Below, piece by piece: positions 33,911 through 47,867 of a DNA stretch of 64,000 nt. Origin of the DNA: Achatina immaculata (Eukaryota > Mollusca > Gastropoda > Stylommatophora > Achatinidae); assembly GCA_009760885.1 (NCBI GenBank), contig CM019702.1, positions 53,295,282-53,359,281 of the forward strand, read 5' to 3'. Position numbers and translations under genes: made by a program. The notes under the pieces were generated by a model. It saw only the letters and a program-made list of their open reading frames with translations. It did no database searches and was not told the DNA's origin. Position 1 is the first letter of the stretch. Each line of letters opens with the position of its first letter.

Positions 33911-35336
33911 CAGGGTCTGATAATTAAGTAATGAGACTAAGTACATAAAAAATTTTTTAAAAACAACAGTTGGAGATATAACTTGTATTTTATTCAAAGT
34001 AAGCCCCTTGTGCATTGATACAGCGAGTAGCACGACCTAACGGAAAAAAGGGATGGCGACTGCAGTAAAAATGGTTTAAATAATAAAGGTAGATAGAGGT
34101 GTATGGTGAAGTTTTACAAAGTGGCAGAGGGAGTGAGTAAAGTGAGAAAAACGAATAGAAAGCACGATCTAACAAACACTGGAACGACCCCTGCAATTCT
34201 GTGGGTATGGCCCTTAAACTCGATGTTACGGCCCTTTCGATGTCATCAGTGTCGTCAAAGAAGCGTCCTTCCAATGGTAACTTTAATTTTGGGAATAGAA
34301 AATAATCACAAGGAGACAAATCTGAATAATAGGGTGGATGAGCCAACAATTCCTGTACAACTAACGCTTGGTGAGCCGGTGCATTATCATGAAGAAGGAA
34401 AAAAATGCCAAGTGTTGAATACTCTGGTCAGACTCGGAGAATCATTTTCAATAGGCGTTTCAAAATGCTTAAATACACTTTGGAAGTGACAGTCTGTTCT
34501 TCTGGAAGAAATTCTTTGTAAATAACTCCTTTACTGTCGTAGAAGCATACCACCATTGTCTTCACTTTAGACTTTTGAAAACGAATATATTAGCCTGCTG
34601 GTGATGATGATGACTTCCACTGAGCACTGAGTTGTGGGATCATAGCGGAAAATCCATGTTTAATCCTCTGCAGCAGTCAACTTTAGGAAATGTTTATTTC
34701 TGCGAGACGTTTAGATGATGTCTTTTGGGTACTCAACACGCTGATGTTTTTGGTCAACAGACTACGAATGTGGTACAAACCGGCATTAAACTTTTTTTCT
34801 TTTCCAAATCTTCCACTAAAATTATACGAATGGTCTCTCGGTTAACACCCAATTCATCTGCCTTCACCCTCACGATCTAACAACGATCTTCTTGTATGAG
34901 TTCTCTGACTTTTGCAATAAGTTCCTAATTATCTTATATCTTATCTTATATCTTATAAGATAAGATAAGATGTCTAGTTGCATTTCTAATCGTTTCCACA
35001 CAACTTTTGAATCAGGAATGCCACCTGAATATCTGTGCACGAGATAAACAATTATCCCCATAAACTTGTTGCATCAATTCAACTGTCTCAATGACACTTT
35101 TTTCGGAGTTTTAAACAGAATTTAATATTAGCTTTTTGATCCATGCTAGTTACGTGACAATGCAACTCTCACTAGGTTAACAAAATGCCGGCTTGTTTGT
35201 CGTCTGGTTGTCGGGCGAAAAGTTGCCAGATCATAGATGAAGGTGTGCCTCTTTTGATTCCATGCTTTGCTTCATAGATGACATTTTTGTCTTGGCCATA
35301 ATACAGTCAGTATATTTACTTAATTGTCTGACCTTC
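33911..35336 (-). mobile_element. Mariner-family DNA transposon, inactive, both ends present
   Basis: A 1.43-kb element bounded by TA on both sides (33909-33910 and 35337-35338). Terminal inverted repeats read cagggtctgataattaagta at the left and gaaggtcagacaattaagta at the right, matching at most positions. The transposase is on the minus strand: MDQKANIKFCLKLRKK near 35140, then VYGDNCLSRAQIF, then VKADELGVNRETI near 34850, then HDNAPAHQALVVQELL and YSDLSPCDYFLFPKLK near 34360-34270. Frameshifts and stops separate these blocks. The second and third catalytic Asp are 27 residues apart instead of the usual 34-residue spacing, indicating an in-frame loss of about seven residues. It cannot move on its own. 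Confidence 0.88.
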
Positions 35337-35904
35337 TACAATTGTGGAATAATTTCGAATGCATTATGTTTATTCACTACGTTTTACAGTACAGACCATA
35401 ACGTCTTTCACCAGTAGCCATGGTTCACAGAATATGTACGAGTTTCTAATTTTTCTATATCTTGGTAACTTCAATAAACAATACATTTAATGAGACACAG
35501 CGAGTGACAAGTTGCTTTTACCTTTTCTTCAATATTCCAGGATTTAGGCAGACTAAGGCCTTGTGCCAAGCTCAGCTTGTTGTTAAGTCAAAACTTTTCA
35601 GTAAACCTCACTCCAATGAAAGCATTTTTAGTGTATCATGTAGCATGCTAATAACTTGTTAGTGCATTATTAACTTTTTCAAAAGCTATGATCAGATAAC
35701 AAATCATTTTATCTCTCATTTTCACTTTTAAAGTCTTCAAATAAATTTTATCTGAAGAAAAAAAAAAAGAAATTCGTCATTCAGAATAGAAAAAAAAGAC
35801 AACAAAGAGAACATAGGTGAACGACATTATGTTAGCTTATTTTTGAAGCAGAATAATTTCATTCCGGAAATCAACGACAAATGAAACTATTTAACATCAA
35901 ACGA
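35337..35904. other. No gene recognised
   Basis: AT-rich spacer between the mariner right end and LINE B copy 4. Confidence 0.4.
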
Positions 35905-37265
35905 CAAATGAATGTCAGTCAGTAGGTCATGTGCATGTCCCTTGGTGAACTTAACAGCTGTCATATAGGCCTCTCGGTTGTAAGCAAGATGTTCCCCTGC
36001 TGATGCATCCACTCGCATATCATCAACGATGTCTTGCAGCCATTTTCGCATTGGTCTTCCTCTCGTTCTTTTTCCCATTATGTACCCTTCCAAGACGGTC
36101 TTCTCTAGATTATCATGACGTTTAATGTGTCCACAATATCTTTACTAGCCAGCCTTTTTCAGTAATACGTTCTTTTTTGTATGGATATATTTGTTCTTTT
36201 TTTGCGTCCATGATACTTGAAGAATTCTTCTGTAGCATTTACATTCAAAGGCATTTATGTTTTTCTCAGTTGTTTTGTTAAGTGTCCAGGTCTCACAGAC
36301 ATATGTTGCGATGGGAAAGATGCATGCCCTTAAAAATCTTATTTTTCTAGTTCTGTCTGTTCCTCTCCACAGATTCTTTAGCTTTTTCTTTTTACTTTTT
36401 GGGGAGCGATATATGTCATCCTTTTAATTTCCCTCATTGTATCTCCATCGTTAGATAGTAATGATCCAAGATATTTAAAGCTCTACTTCTCTTCCAATTT
36501 TTTTCGCATTGATATATATTTAAGCTGCCTTATTTGTTTTGTACTATTTAGGTACTATTGCCTGCAATTTGAAAATTTTATTCATTCAGTTAAAACAAAA
36601 CTATAGAATATCAAATGTATGGCTAAAATTGGGTCATCAGTAGTTATGCATTTCTTTTTTGAACAGTATATTTCATAACCTTCAGTTGTTATGGCATCGT
36701 AATATTCTTTGTCTACATCTTCTCTGACATTGCTCAATATATTTTCAGTATACAAGTTAAATAAGTAAGGTGACAATATGCGCCCCTGACGGACCCATTG
36801 TTTGATGTCAAAACAAGTTTTTGTTTAACCATTTATTCTTACTGCTGCTTGTTGGTCTAGATACAGCAGTGATGTTAATTGTATCAAATGTGTTGAAAGT
36901 CCCATTGTTTCCGTTATTTCCCAATGTTTCTGGTGTTGTACACAATCAAATGCTTTTGAATAGTCTAAAAAAGACAAATATAGATTCACATTAAATTATC
37001 TGCATTTCTCTATTATTAATCTTATATTGAATATATGATCTCTTGATCTTCATCCTTGTCTAAAACCTGCTTGGACCATATTGACTTCTACTTCTATTTT
37101 CTTTCGAAGTCTACCCATTATGATTTTTAACATAATTTTACTGGCATGACTAATCAGGGCAACAGTTCTGTAGTTGGTGCATAATTTCTAGTTACCCTTT
37201 TTTGACAATGTAGTTGAATATAGTTATTTTCCGTTCTTTTGGCCAAATACCTGAACGCCATATCT
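35905..37265 (-). mobile_element. LINE B, copy 4: RT core to 3' end
   Basis: Longest simple LINE B copy. The minus strand reads PKERKITIFNYIVKKG, NYRTVALISHASKIMLKII, VNMVQAGFRQG-like sequence, a DYSKAFDCVQHQK-type block, and SPYLFNLYTENILSNVRED. After further decay come IMGKRTRGRPMRKWLQDIV and HLAYNREAYMTAV. A small deletion near 36150 removes part of the C-terminus. The element continues well 5' of the other copies and gives the best view of the family's RT, but it has many frame breaks. Confidence 0.8.
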
Positions 37266-38290
37266 TTTTACACCGTGCATGATATATTGTTGAAATGATT
37301 GGCACTTTTTATTGCTGTTTTTATTATATTTATGAATTGATGGTGAAATGATATGTTGCATTATATACAGAATATATACCAACAGTGAGAGACAATAAAC
37401 ATATTACATTATGAAATTTATTCTCGTTCTTGTAACATTGTTAGATAGGCAAGAATTTTAAACAAAGGGCCCTTTTTATCTCCATAGATATCTCAAACAT
37501 CCACAGCCATGGCTAGAATAGATTACCTCAGATTACACTGGGCTGTTTTGAGGGCGAGTGAGGAATGTATAGAATGGATGTGATTGGTTGGTTGGTCTCT
37601 TTGATCAGCGACGTGGTAAGCAGCAATTTTGACGATGGACAGTTGAGACAGAAGCTGGGGGGAGACTGATATAATTTAGAAGAATGTTATAAATAAACCA
37701 CAGTAATAATTGTTCTCTCTTGGAATAGTCAGCTATAGTTTTTAATGACTAGAAAAATAAAAATAAACATTTACTTTGTTTTATTAACTACGTACTCAGC
37801 CATGAGACAAACTAAAGAATGCTTAAACGTGTTTTAAGATATATATTTGCAGGAATGTCTCACTGACTTATTATCTCCAAATGTTTGTAAGAGAGAGAAT
37901 GAAGGGAATATATAACAACGAAGTAAACATAGTTTTCTGTACCATGTCAACTTTAACATACGAGTCATAAATCGCTACGAAAAAGCCAAAATGTTACAAA
38001 GTAATGAACTCATTTTCAGGGATGAAGATGACTCCTCCATGAAATATGAGCTTGCGATAATGTATGTCATAATACTAGGTTTTTAGTCTCGAATATATGG
38101 ACTCATGTATATTTGTTATATAATTTGACGCTAATCCACATATCTCTGAATACATATCTCAGTAATCTGCTTTGCTTTGCCCATATTACCATACATTTTG
38201 GTCCGAACTGATATGCTGATGACCATTAACGCCTTCTTTGATTTTCATATGCAAGACATTCTTTCAGCAGATAACCTTCTACATATAAGG
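37266..38290. other. No gene recognised
   Basis: AT-rich spacer between LINE B copy 4 and LINE A copy 3. Confidence 0.4.
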
Positions 38291-40205
38291 ACATATCATA
38301 TTTTCGGTCAGATTAGACATGTTGAATGCAAAAACAGACCTCGCACAAGATCTGGCGAAAACAACATACAAATAAATAGACAAGAAAGTAAAAAGTTCAG
38401 CTATAAGGGATAAAAGAGAATACATAGACAATTTGGTGAAAGAGGCAGAAAAAGCAGCAAAAACAGGAGACAGCAAAACTTTATATAACATACAAAAGAG
38501 GCTAGCAGGTACTATTATATCTAAAGAAAGACCAATCCTTAGCAGAACTGGAACACTATTAACATCAAATAAAGACCAAAAGCAAAGATGGGCTGAGCAC
38601 TTCCAAGAAATACTTAATCGACCACACCCAAAAGAGTTGTTAAATCTTGAAACTGACTTACCAACCCCACAACTAAATGTCAACCTAGATGAAATTAAAT
38701 TGCATGAAAATGAAACAGCAGTGAATCTATTGGCTAAAAACAAAGCTGCAGGTGAAGATGAAATAACAGCCGAAATGCTAAAAGCTATCAATAGTGACAA
38801 CATGAGACAACTACAGACAATGTTTAACAAGATTTGGAAGAAGAAAAGGTCCCTTCTAGTTGGAAAAAAGGAATCATTTTTAAAATACCAAAAAAAAAAG
38901 GCAACGTTAGTGACTGTAACAACTGGAGAGGAGTAACTTAATATCAGTTCTGTCAAAAGTATTTTGCAAGGTCATTTTTGAATAGACTTAAAGATATAGT
39001 GGATACGGCAATGAGAGAAGAACAAGCAGGATTTCGAAAAGGGAGAAGCTGTCTCGACCAGATCTTTACTCTCAGAATAATACTTAAAGAACATATTGAA
39101 AAGCAGAAACCATTAATACTGAACTTCATAGATTTCAAAAAAGCATTTTATAGCATACAGAGAGATTCATTATGGAGAATTTTAAGTCTATATGGAATAC
39201 CATCTAAAATTGTCAACATCATAAAGGACTTATACAACGGATATGTTTGTGCAGTCAAGACAGAAGAAGCATGAGTGAATAAACAGGTGTGAAATAAGGA
39301 TGTATACTATCTCCTTTACTTTTTGGGATTACAGTAGACTTCATAATGAAAACATGCTGTATAGGTAACAGAGGTATTGACTGGGTACATGGGACCCAAC
39401 TAGAAGATCTTGATTTTGCTGATGTCATAGCTCGTATCAGTAATAAAGTGAATTCTATGCAAGAAAAAACAGCCTGTCTTCAATGGCTAGCAAAATAGGA
39501 CTTGAAATTAATGACAAGACAAAAATAATGAAAATTCCCCTTTATCAAAATGGAAAAATACACATCGAAGGGACAGATATTGAAGAAGTCAATCAATGTG
39601 CATACCTTGGCAGCTACATATACCAGGATGGTGACACTAGAAAGGAAGTTAGGATCAGAATTGCAAAAACAGCATCATTCTTCAAGAATCTTGAGAACAT
39701 ATGGAATTCAAAAGTTATAAGCACAAAAACCAAGTTAAAACTACTCAATTCAAATGTAATATCCACCCTCATTTATGCATGTGAAAGCTGGAAAGCAGCT
39801 AAAGAAATAGACAATAAATTAGACTCTTTTGAAAACAAATTCCTAAGGAAAATACTCGGCATCAAGTTGAACGAATTCAAGAACAATGCAGAGATAAGAC
39901 AGATGACTGAAAAACAAACAGTCTCATGGGTGATCAGGAAAAGGAGATGGACATATGTTGGTAACTTGATGAGAAGAAATGATCAGAGAATTCCAAAACA
40001 AGCTATCAAGTGGAACACAACAGGCAAAAGAAAAAGAAGCAGACCGCGTGAAACTCTAAAGAGGACAGTGTTAAGAGAGGCCAAATTATCAGGCATAAAA
40101 TCCTTTGATGAGGTTGAAAGACTCGCCGAAGACAGGAACAACTGGCGAACTTTGGGAGCCCTATGTGACGTTTAATGGCATGGGAACGATATAAGATATA
40201 AGATA
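38291..40205 (+). mobile_element. LINE A, copy 3: 5'-truncated
   Basis: Starts in the linker after the endonuclease (near the MLNAKTD-type codons) and runs through the RT to the 3' end and an ATATAAG tail (about 40187-40205). Blocks seen are AAGEDEITAEML, QAGFRKGRSCLDQIFTLR, YLGSYIYQDGD and RKRRWTYVGNLMRRNDQ. Breaks include shifts near 38840-38890, a stop after TEEA (39272-39274), and a mutated catalytic box (FADVIARIS). It ends 3' of receptor R3. Confidence 0.85.
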
Positions 40206-40563
40206 AAATATTTTCGGTGTGACAAGTGTCTTCATCGGCTATGCGTATCTTTTCCAGTTCGTTTTATATCCAGCTTTGATCAGTGTGATCGTATTCGGTG
40301 ACTGAATTTATTTGTAGGAGATCCCAAACTTTTCTTATACAATGAATCTACTTTTTCTTTTGGTCTGCTTAGACTCCTTCTCTTTCACAATATATGTTGA
40401 TCATCCTGCTCTTGCCCCCTATGTTATATAATGCACAATCGCAGTTTATTTTTCACGTGCTGATTTCATCATTTAGAAAAAATATTCCCATGCTACAGAC
40501 AGAAAATAATTACGTTCTCAATAATCGTAAACAGAAGCTTCCAACCAAATGTTTTTTGTTTCT

Positions 40564-43500
40564 TCACTCTAACCGAAAAACACTTCGGAAAGTATCTCTG
40601 TACTTACTGCTCATGTGATAGTAAATAAACATATTCATTGATGAGTTTACAGACTCCAGAACAAAGCCAAGTCCACAAAGTACTACTGCAATCTTGAAAT
40701 ATCTGCCCCCAAAGTAGAGCTCTGGTTCAAAAGCTATAGCCATTACTGTGATGCAGAACGGAGCGAAGCAAACAATAAACAAAGTGGAAACCATGACAAC
40801 CATCTTGGCCACGTTCTGGTTACGGCTGGAAATTCTGTCAGTTTGTGCAGTAGCTGCAGACATTTTTCTCCATTTTGTTTGCTTCTGTAATTTAACAACC
40901 AGTATCACAGTGCAGATAAGGATGATAATAAAAGCTGTCATTGGAATGATGAAGTTGTTTAAGGCATAAGAAATGCTTTCAATGTTTTCTCCACCAGGCA
41001 TGGAAACACGACCAAGGATAGTCTTATTTCTTAATGGGGAAAATTTCATACCCAGATTGCTGGCAGCGTACAGAGGCGATATAGCAATCTGTAGAATGAT
41101 GAGTACACTAACGATAATGATAACCATCTTTGCTGGCGACAAAAAGAGTTTAATCTGAAACGAAATAAAGAACAAGAACGTTACTCTTTCTTTCTTTCTT
41201 TTCTTTCTTTCTTTCTTTTCTTTCTTTCTGTTCTTTCTTTCCTTTTCTTTATTTCTGTTCTTTCTTTCCTTTTCTTTCTTTTATTTTTCTGTCATTCTAA
41301 GTAATTTCGCTTCCGGGTGACGTACAAGATGACGGGAGCTTTTTAACGCTCTCGCCGGCATACTTGCATATGAGTATTCTGCGTCTCCACACATCGTAAA
41401 ACGGAAGTTGGGCGTGAGGCCAACAACCTCATCATGAGACCCATCTAGAGACGACTCTAGACAGGGAAAAACTCTGCCGTTATGGAATTTCGCATCAACT
41501 GTAACCGAACATCAAAATCAACAACTCTGCATGCCGTTAACAAAGATAAAAAATTCATCGGCCCCAAATACATAACAAAAATTGGATTTTGGAATGTAAG
41601 AACGATAAAAAAAACTGCTCAAGTAATAAAAGAAATCGATATATGTCACCTAAATATTCCGGTGGAGACGATGGGAAATATCAAGAAGGAGTGGGTATAA
41701 TTATATCATCTGCGGCAACTAGGAGCCTTACAGAATGGGAACCAGTGAACAGTAGTATGATAAGAGCACGATACAAAATAGGGCACGGAAGAATGACAAT
41801 CATACAATGCTATGCATCCACCAACGATACATGTGATGAAATAAAATATTATTTCTATTACCATAAAAGCTTATCACCAGAGTACCTAAACATGACATCT
41901 TAATTGTCATTGGGGACTTCAACGCCAAGGTAGGAAAAGATAACACCGACGTCGAACAAGTAATAGGAAAGAAGGAATTGATACAATAAATCAGAATGGA
42001 GAAAGGTTAATTGAAATATGTCTAACAGAGGACATGGTCTTTAAACAATATTTTCACACAAAGAAATACATAAAACAACGTGGATATCTCCAGATAATAG
42101 AACCAGAAAACAGATAGATCATTTGTGTAATAGAACACAGTTCAGAACATCTCTGATAGATGTAAGAGCATATGGGGGTGCAGATGTCAACAATGATCGC
42201 AACCTATGTATAGGGGATAAGACTTCAACTGAAAAGCCAACACAAGAAACCAATACTTAGAAAGATAAATAGTCATATCCTACAAGATGAAAATACCAAT
42301 CAATCTGAAATTTACCAAACATTTCGCACCACTCAAAGAGGTAGACGAGACAGATATAGATGAATTATGGAATTCATACAGCACAGCCATAATCACGGCA
42401 GCAAAAAACAGTGCTGGACTGCAGTCAACAAGTAGAAAAGCATAGATATCAGATAACACATACAAATACTCACATGAAAGGAGAGCAGTCAAATTAGCCA
42501 TGTTGAATTTAAACACAGATCTTGGGAAAGTTTTGACAAAGGCAACATACAAAGAACTAGACGATAAAGTAAAAAGTTCAGCTAGAAGAGACACAAGAGA
42601 ATATATAGACAGTATAAAAAAGAAGCAGAAAATGAAACAAAAACAGGAGACAGCCAAACCCCATATAACATACAGAAGAAGTTAACAAGTGCTATTATAT
42701 CCAGAGAAAGACCAGTCTCTAGCAAAACAGGCAACCTATTAACATCAAGTAAAGACCAAAATCAAATATGGGCCGAACACTTCGAAGAAATACGTAATCA
42801 ACCACACCCAAATGAATTAATAAATCTTAAAACCGATTTACTAGCCCCACAATTAAATGTTATCTTAGATGAAGTTACACTGAATGAAATTGAAAAAGCA
42901 GTGAATCTAATGGCTAACAGTGAAGCTGCAGATAAAGATGAAATAACAGTCGAAATGTTAAAAGCTATTAATAGTGACAACATGAGCCACCTACAGAGAA
43001 TGTTTAATATATTTTGGACAGAAGAAATAATCCATTCTAAATGGAAAAAGGGAATCATTTTTAAAATATCCACAAAATGCAACCTCAGTGACTGCAAAAA
43101 ATGGAGGGGTGTATCATTACTATCATTTGTGTCAAAAGGTATTAGGTAAAGTGATTCTGAATACAATTAAGGATGTAGTGGACACTGCAACTAGAGCAGA
43201 AAGCAAGATTTCGAGGAGGGACAAGTTGTCTCTACCAGATCTTTGCTCTATGTATAATACTTGAAGAGCATATTGAAAAGCAGAAACCATTAATCCTGAA
43301 CTTCATATACTTTTAAAAAAGCATTTGATGACATACGCATAGATTCATTGTGGATAATTTTAAGACTATATGGAATACCATCTAAAATTGTCTCCATCAT
43401 TAGAGATCTCTACAACGGATATGTTTGTGTAGTCAAGACAGTAGAAAGAATGAGCGAATGGTGTCAGATTGAAACAGGCGTGAAACAAGGATGTATATTA

Positions 43501-46219
43501 TCCCCATTGCTTTTTGCAATTGCCATAGACTTTATAGTGAAGAGATGCTGTACAGGTAAAACCGACACTGATTCGGTACACGGGACCCACAATAGAAGAT
43601 CTTGATTTTGCAGATGACATAACTCTTATCAGTGACAGCGTGAAATAAATGCAGTAAAAAACAGATTCCCTGTTTTCCTTGGCTAGTAAAACAGGTCTTG
43701 AAATTAACAAAGACAAAACAAAAATTATGAAACTTGTCATTAATAAAGAAGGAAAATTATACGTAGAAGGAGCAGTTGTTACAAGTAAACAAATGTGCAT
43801 ACCTTGGCAGCAACGTAGACCAGGATGGTGGCACCAGGAAAGAAGTTAGAATTGCAAAAGCAGCGTTGTCCTTCAAAAATATTGAGGATATATGGAATTC
43901 AACAGTTATAAGCACAGAAACCAAGTTCAGATTTTTAAAATTCAAATGTGATATTCACCGTCATTTATGCATGCAAAAGCTGGAAATCAACTAAAGAAAT
44001 AGACACGAAATTAGACTCTTTTGAAAACAAATGCCTAAGAAAAGTACTTGGTATAAAGTGGAACGAATTCAGGAACAACGCAGAGATAAGATAGATGAGC
44101 AAACAACCTGGCTCATGGGTGATCATAAAAAGAAGATGGACGTATGTAGGCCATATGATGAGAAGAAATAATCAGAGAATACCAAACAAGCTGTCAAGAG
44201 ATGCACAACAGCCCGAAGAAAAAAGAGGTTGGTCATGTGAAACTCTAAAGAAGACATTGTTAAGAGAAGTCAGTTTAGTAGGCATAAAATCCCTTAATGA
44301 AGTTTCAAGTCTCGTCGAGAACAGGAAAACTTGGCAAACAACTATACTAGCCCTATGTGACGTTTAACGGCACAGGAAGAATGTAAGATGTAAGTTAATG
44401 AATTAAGCATGGGTATACGTTATTATGCGTTCATGTAATCAGAGATAATAAGATATATTTCCGTTTTCTTTAAGTTAACAAAAATAATGTGATAATCCAT
44501 TCAAGATCCGGCTGAAATGTGCTGTTATATTTTTTCATTGAAATAAGTCTGTTTTCTTAGAGTAAGAATTATATCTCCTGTACATTAAACAAAACAATAC
44601 CGTTTAAAAAGAAAATGCAGTCAGTATAAAACAACACGAAGTGCACATTTATTACAAAAAGAATATGAAACGTTAAGGTACTCATACCTTTAACGGAGCT
44701 ACTATGCACAAACACCTTTCCAGGGTGATTACTGCTGTGATCCAGCTGCTCACTCGGGTGAAGCTGATGTGTGGTATTGTAAAGATGAAGTAGCAAACTT
44801 CAATGGAGTCGAAGTGCAAGTCGGCTGTAATCATTGATGGAGTGTACATAACATTTAAACCCTCCAGTGTTATAAGCGAGGCTAGGTCAGAAAAGGCAAG
44901 ACCTGAGCAAGAACATACGTATTATAACTTCTATATTTCCCTTTTAAGTTTCATGACGCTACACAATGAAAGGAAGAGAAAATGAAAACAAAACGAAACA
45001 TTTAATGGCATTCAATTTAAGTGCCATAATATTTTGAAATTTAAATTTTACAGTAACACGAGAATTTAATTTCGCCAATACATGTTTTTTTTGCATCAGA
45101 GAATGAAGGTGCCAGACAAATATGTATACGAAATAATGCATCCAAGCTCATTAGATGACAAATTCAACATTCCATCTAGGCTCTTTAACTGAAGATATAA
45201 AATTGGGTATTTTTATTTATTTTTTAAATGTTGTTACTAATCACATATGACATAATTATTTTTATGCTAACCACAGTTAGCATAGTGTTGGAGTGTTCTT
45301 GGAAAAATATTCTTAAGTGAGTTTTGTTTCGAAACTAATCAGATTAATAGGGCCATTAGGTCACTACCTTGACAACATTTGTATTATTTCATTTGTTTAT
45401 TACAGTTGTCACAGTTAAAAAAATTATGCCACATAATACAGCAGGTAGATAGCCATCTTATACTCTAATAAGGTTATGCCACATAAAACAGTTGGTAGAC
45501 AGCCATCATACACTCAGCCGTGCTATTGTTCAAGTTTTTTCCTGTAAATTAAATAAGTAAACATAAGCAAGGTGTTTAATCTTCAAACACTCCCACTGAA
45601 GAAAGCATAAATACATAAGAAACTTTGAAGCTAGTATGGTAGAAATATGATAATGTGTGGGAATGGAAGCAACTCTGCTCATGTATTATAGGAAATGAAT
45701 GATGAAATTAAGAAGAACATGTGAAAAGAGATTGAAAAAGCAAAAGAGACGAACATCAGAAATGAAATAATATTTCACTTTGAAATCAGAATGTGCTTTG
45801 TCAAAGATGTATCTGATGTGTCGTGGTTCTCTTTGTAAAGCACTGTCATGGTCTAATTTATTATGTTTGTCATCTGTTACGGGCTGATTAGATACTGAAA
45901 TTTTAAACACCGAAGTCTGTATCAAAGCACATTAATTATCTTATACAAAGTTCAGGAAGTTTCTGTTATTCTTACCAAGTAGACTGATATTGACAGAATC
46001 TTTAAAATCCTGCTTCATGAAACAGACGATATTAATGATATTTGTTACAATACCAAAAACGTCAATGACTTGACACAGCACTCCGTAAACAACCCACGTG
46101 AAGGCTAGCACTGCTTCATCGCTGACTCCAGAGTCATCAGTTCGGTGAGGTCTTGTTTCGTCTAGTGATGCGAGGATAAATGTTGGTTCAGTTTTTATCT
46201 CCATCATTGAGTCGCACAC
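40564..46219 (-). CDS. Receptor R3: class A GPCR, chemosensory-receptor-like (349 aa)
   Basis: Exons 45976-46219, 44688-44902 and 40564-41154 (244 + 215 + 591 nt) splice in frame to 349 residues. Splice sites match R2: G|gtaag to ctcag|gt (phase 1, Gly82) and PLK|gtatg to tttcag|IKLF (phase 0). TM1 lies in FGIVTNIINIVCF, TM2 opens LAFSDLASLITL, and TM3 ends AVITLERCLCIVAPLK. KVAKMVVMVSTLFIVCFAP is TM6 and SVNSSMNMFIYYHMSSKYR covers TM7 and the start of the C-tail. No stop or frameshift is seen, so it is probably functional. Intron 2 (41155-44687) was stretched by LINE A copy 4 in antisense. R4 is its closest relative here. The ligand cannot be inferred. Confidence 0.88.
41184..41290. repeat. 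CTTT microsatellite at the 3' end of R3 intron 2
   Basis: About 105 bp of interrupted CTTT units. R4 has a shorter CTTT run at the same place in its intron 2 (57411-57487), so the run predates the duplication. On the coding strand it is an AAAG run shortly before exon 3's acceptor in transcript terms. Confidence 0.9.
41305..44400 (+). mobile_element. LINE A, copy 4: full-length-like, in R3 intron 2
   Basis: About 3.1 kb in antisense to R3. It seems to include the element's 5' UTR (41305-41480), absent from copy 2. ATG at 41482 opens MEFRINCNRTSKSTTL. The endonuclease is broken early: a gap loses the SEMRW region near 41655, and frameshifts follow. IGDFNAKVGKDN is readable near 41910. The RT keeps GVKQGCILSPLLF and FADDITLIS, and the C-terminus keeps RRWTYVGHMMRRNNQ. 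The 3' end is cctatgtgacgtttaacgg with a degenerate tail. Numerous stops make it inactive and older than copy 2. Confidence 0.85.
45424..45523. repeat. 50-bp imperfect duplication in R3 intron 1
   Basis: ttatgccacataatacagca starts at 45424 and ttatgccacataaaacagtt at 45474, with similar following sequence (gtagayagccatc). The R4 intron appears to have only one such unit. Confidence 0.7.
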
Positions 46220-46429
46220 GAAGTTAATTCTATAAAGAGCAAGATATAAATATTATCTCCACAACTTTATTGAACTGCTGCCTTTTATTTTGGTTAGTTT
46301 GAATGCGCACAATTCGATTTATCAGTTTAATTGAACATTATATCATTAAAGCACTCGTGTAATTGTTCTATATATAGTCTGAAGTTTCTTGTTTGTGAGA
46401 AGAAAAAACAAATCTAAATATCTCTCGCT

Positions 46430-46480
46430 CTCTCTCTACCTCTCTCTCTCTCTCTCTCTCTCTCGCTCTCTCTCTCTTCA
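46430..46480. repeat. CT microsatellite upstream of R3
   Basis: About 50 bp of CT units just 5' of LINE E and about 210 bp upstream of the R3 start codon. Confidence 0.9.
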
Positions 46481-46534
46481 GATAGAGAACAAGTAGTTTG
46501 CTTTAGAAACAAAATATCTGGCTCGTCTGTGGTT

Positions 46535-47867
46535 GATACCGATATTACTCAGGCTACATTCTTGGTCCTCTTCTCTTTGCTATCTATATTAACGACCTAC
46601 CACTACATTTAAAGCACTCTTCATGTGATCTTTTTGCTGACGACTGTACTGTTTACAATAGTGACTATGACACCAATAAACTACAGACAACGCTCCAAAA
46701 TGATATAAACAGTTTGATTAAATTTAGTAATAAAAATGGTATGTTGATAAACACCAACAAAACAAAATCCATGCTCATCACTACAAGACAGAAACTGCAA
46801 AATGCAACTAAAGCTTCACTACAGCTTTGTGCTGTGACTAAGGCAATAGAAAATGTTCATGAACATAAAACCCTAGGACTCATCATTGATCAGCATTTAA
46901 CTTGGAATTCTCACGTACATAACCTAACAAATTTGATTGCACAGAAAGTTTATCAATTAGCCAAAATTAAACACTTTATCGACAAAGACACAAGAAAAAT
47001 ATACTACATATCACACATACAAACACACTTAGATTACTGTTCCACAATCTGGGATGGATGCTCAGTCTCAAACACAAAAAGGCTCCACTCACTTCACAAG
47101 CGAGCATTAAATCTTATTTGTGGCAAACACCCAGTACAGACTGTAGATCAGCACAAACAACTCAAAATTCTACCCCTCAAAAATAGAATCATTTTCAACA
47201 AAGTTAAGTTTGTTTACAGAATTCTGTCGCACAATGCTCCGCCTTACTTGTGGTCACTGTTTACGTATAACACTAAACATAGCCAGCGTTTAAAAAACTG
47301 TCTTCTTCTTAAACCCAGGGTTGATCTGTACAAGAAAAGACTTGCATACTCTGCAGTACAGCTCTGGAACACCCTCCCCTACAATTTAAAATCCATTGGT
47401 AATACTTCATCCTTTAACTCAAACCTGTTTCATTATTTACTTGCTTGTAATTATATGCCTCCATAAAATAGCCAGCACTCTCTCAACACATGGCTCGTAA
47501 ACCATCAAGTACTTCAATGACATAGTTACAAAAGCAACTTGTTAGATATTGTTAGAAACTATTTTAATGTTTGTTAAAAAAAACATATTTTAAAAGATCT
47601 GTATTTACAATGTAATTTTATTTATGTATATGTCTGCGTGTGTATGTGTGCGTGAGTGCTATTTTATTCGGTTAATTACTTCTTCTCTTTTACCATGAAT
47701 GTAGTAGTTAAATCTTACACTCTTTTGATATGTTTTTCCTAATTTAATTTGTAATTTTGTACTAAGTCTGTGTGGGAAGAATGAAAGATGGAGTGATGAA
47801 GGGCAGAATGTAAGACGGGCCTGCGTGCCCAATTCTTTACCCTTGAAAAATAAAGATCATTCATTCA

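Noticed and set aside
42280..42657. Membrane-protein-like frame inside R3 intron 2
   Set aside because: It is antisense to LINE A copy 4 coding sequence.
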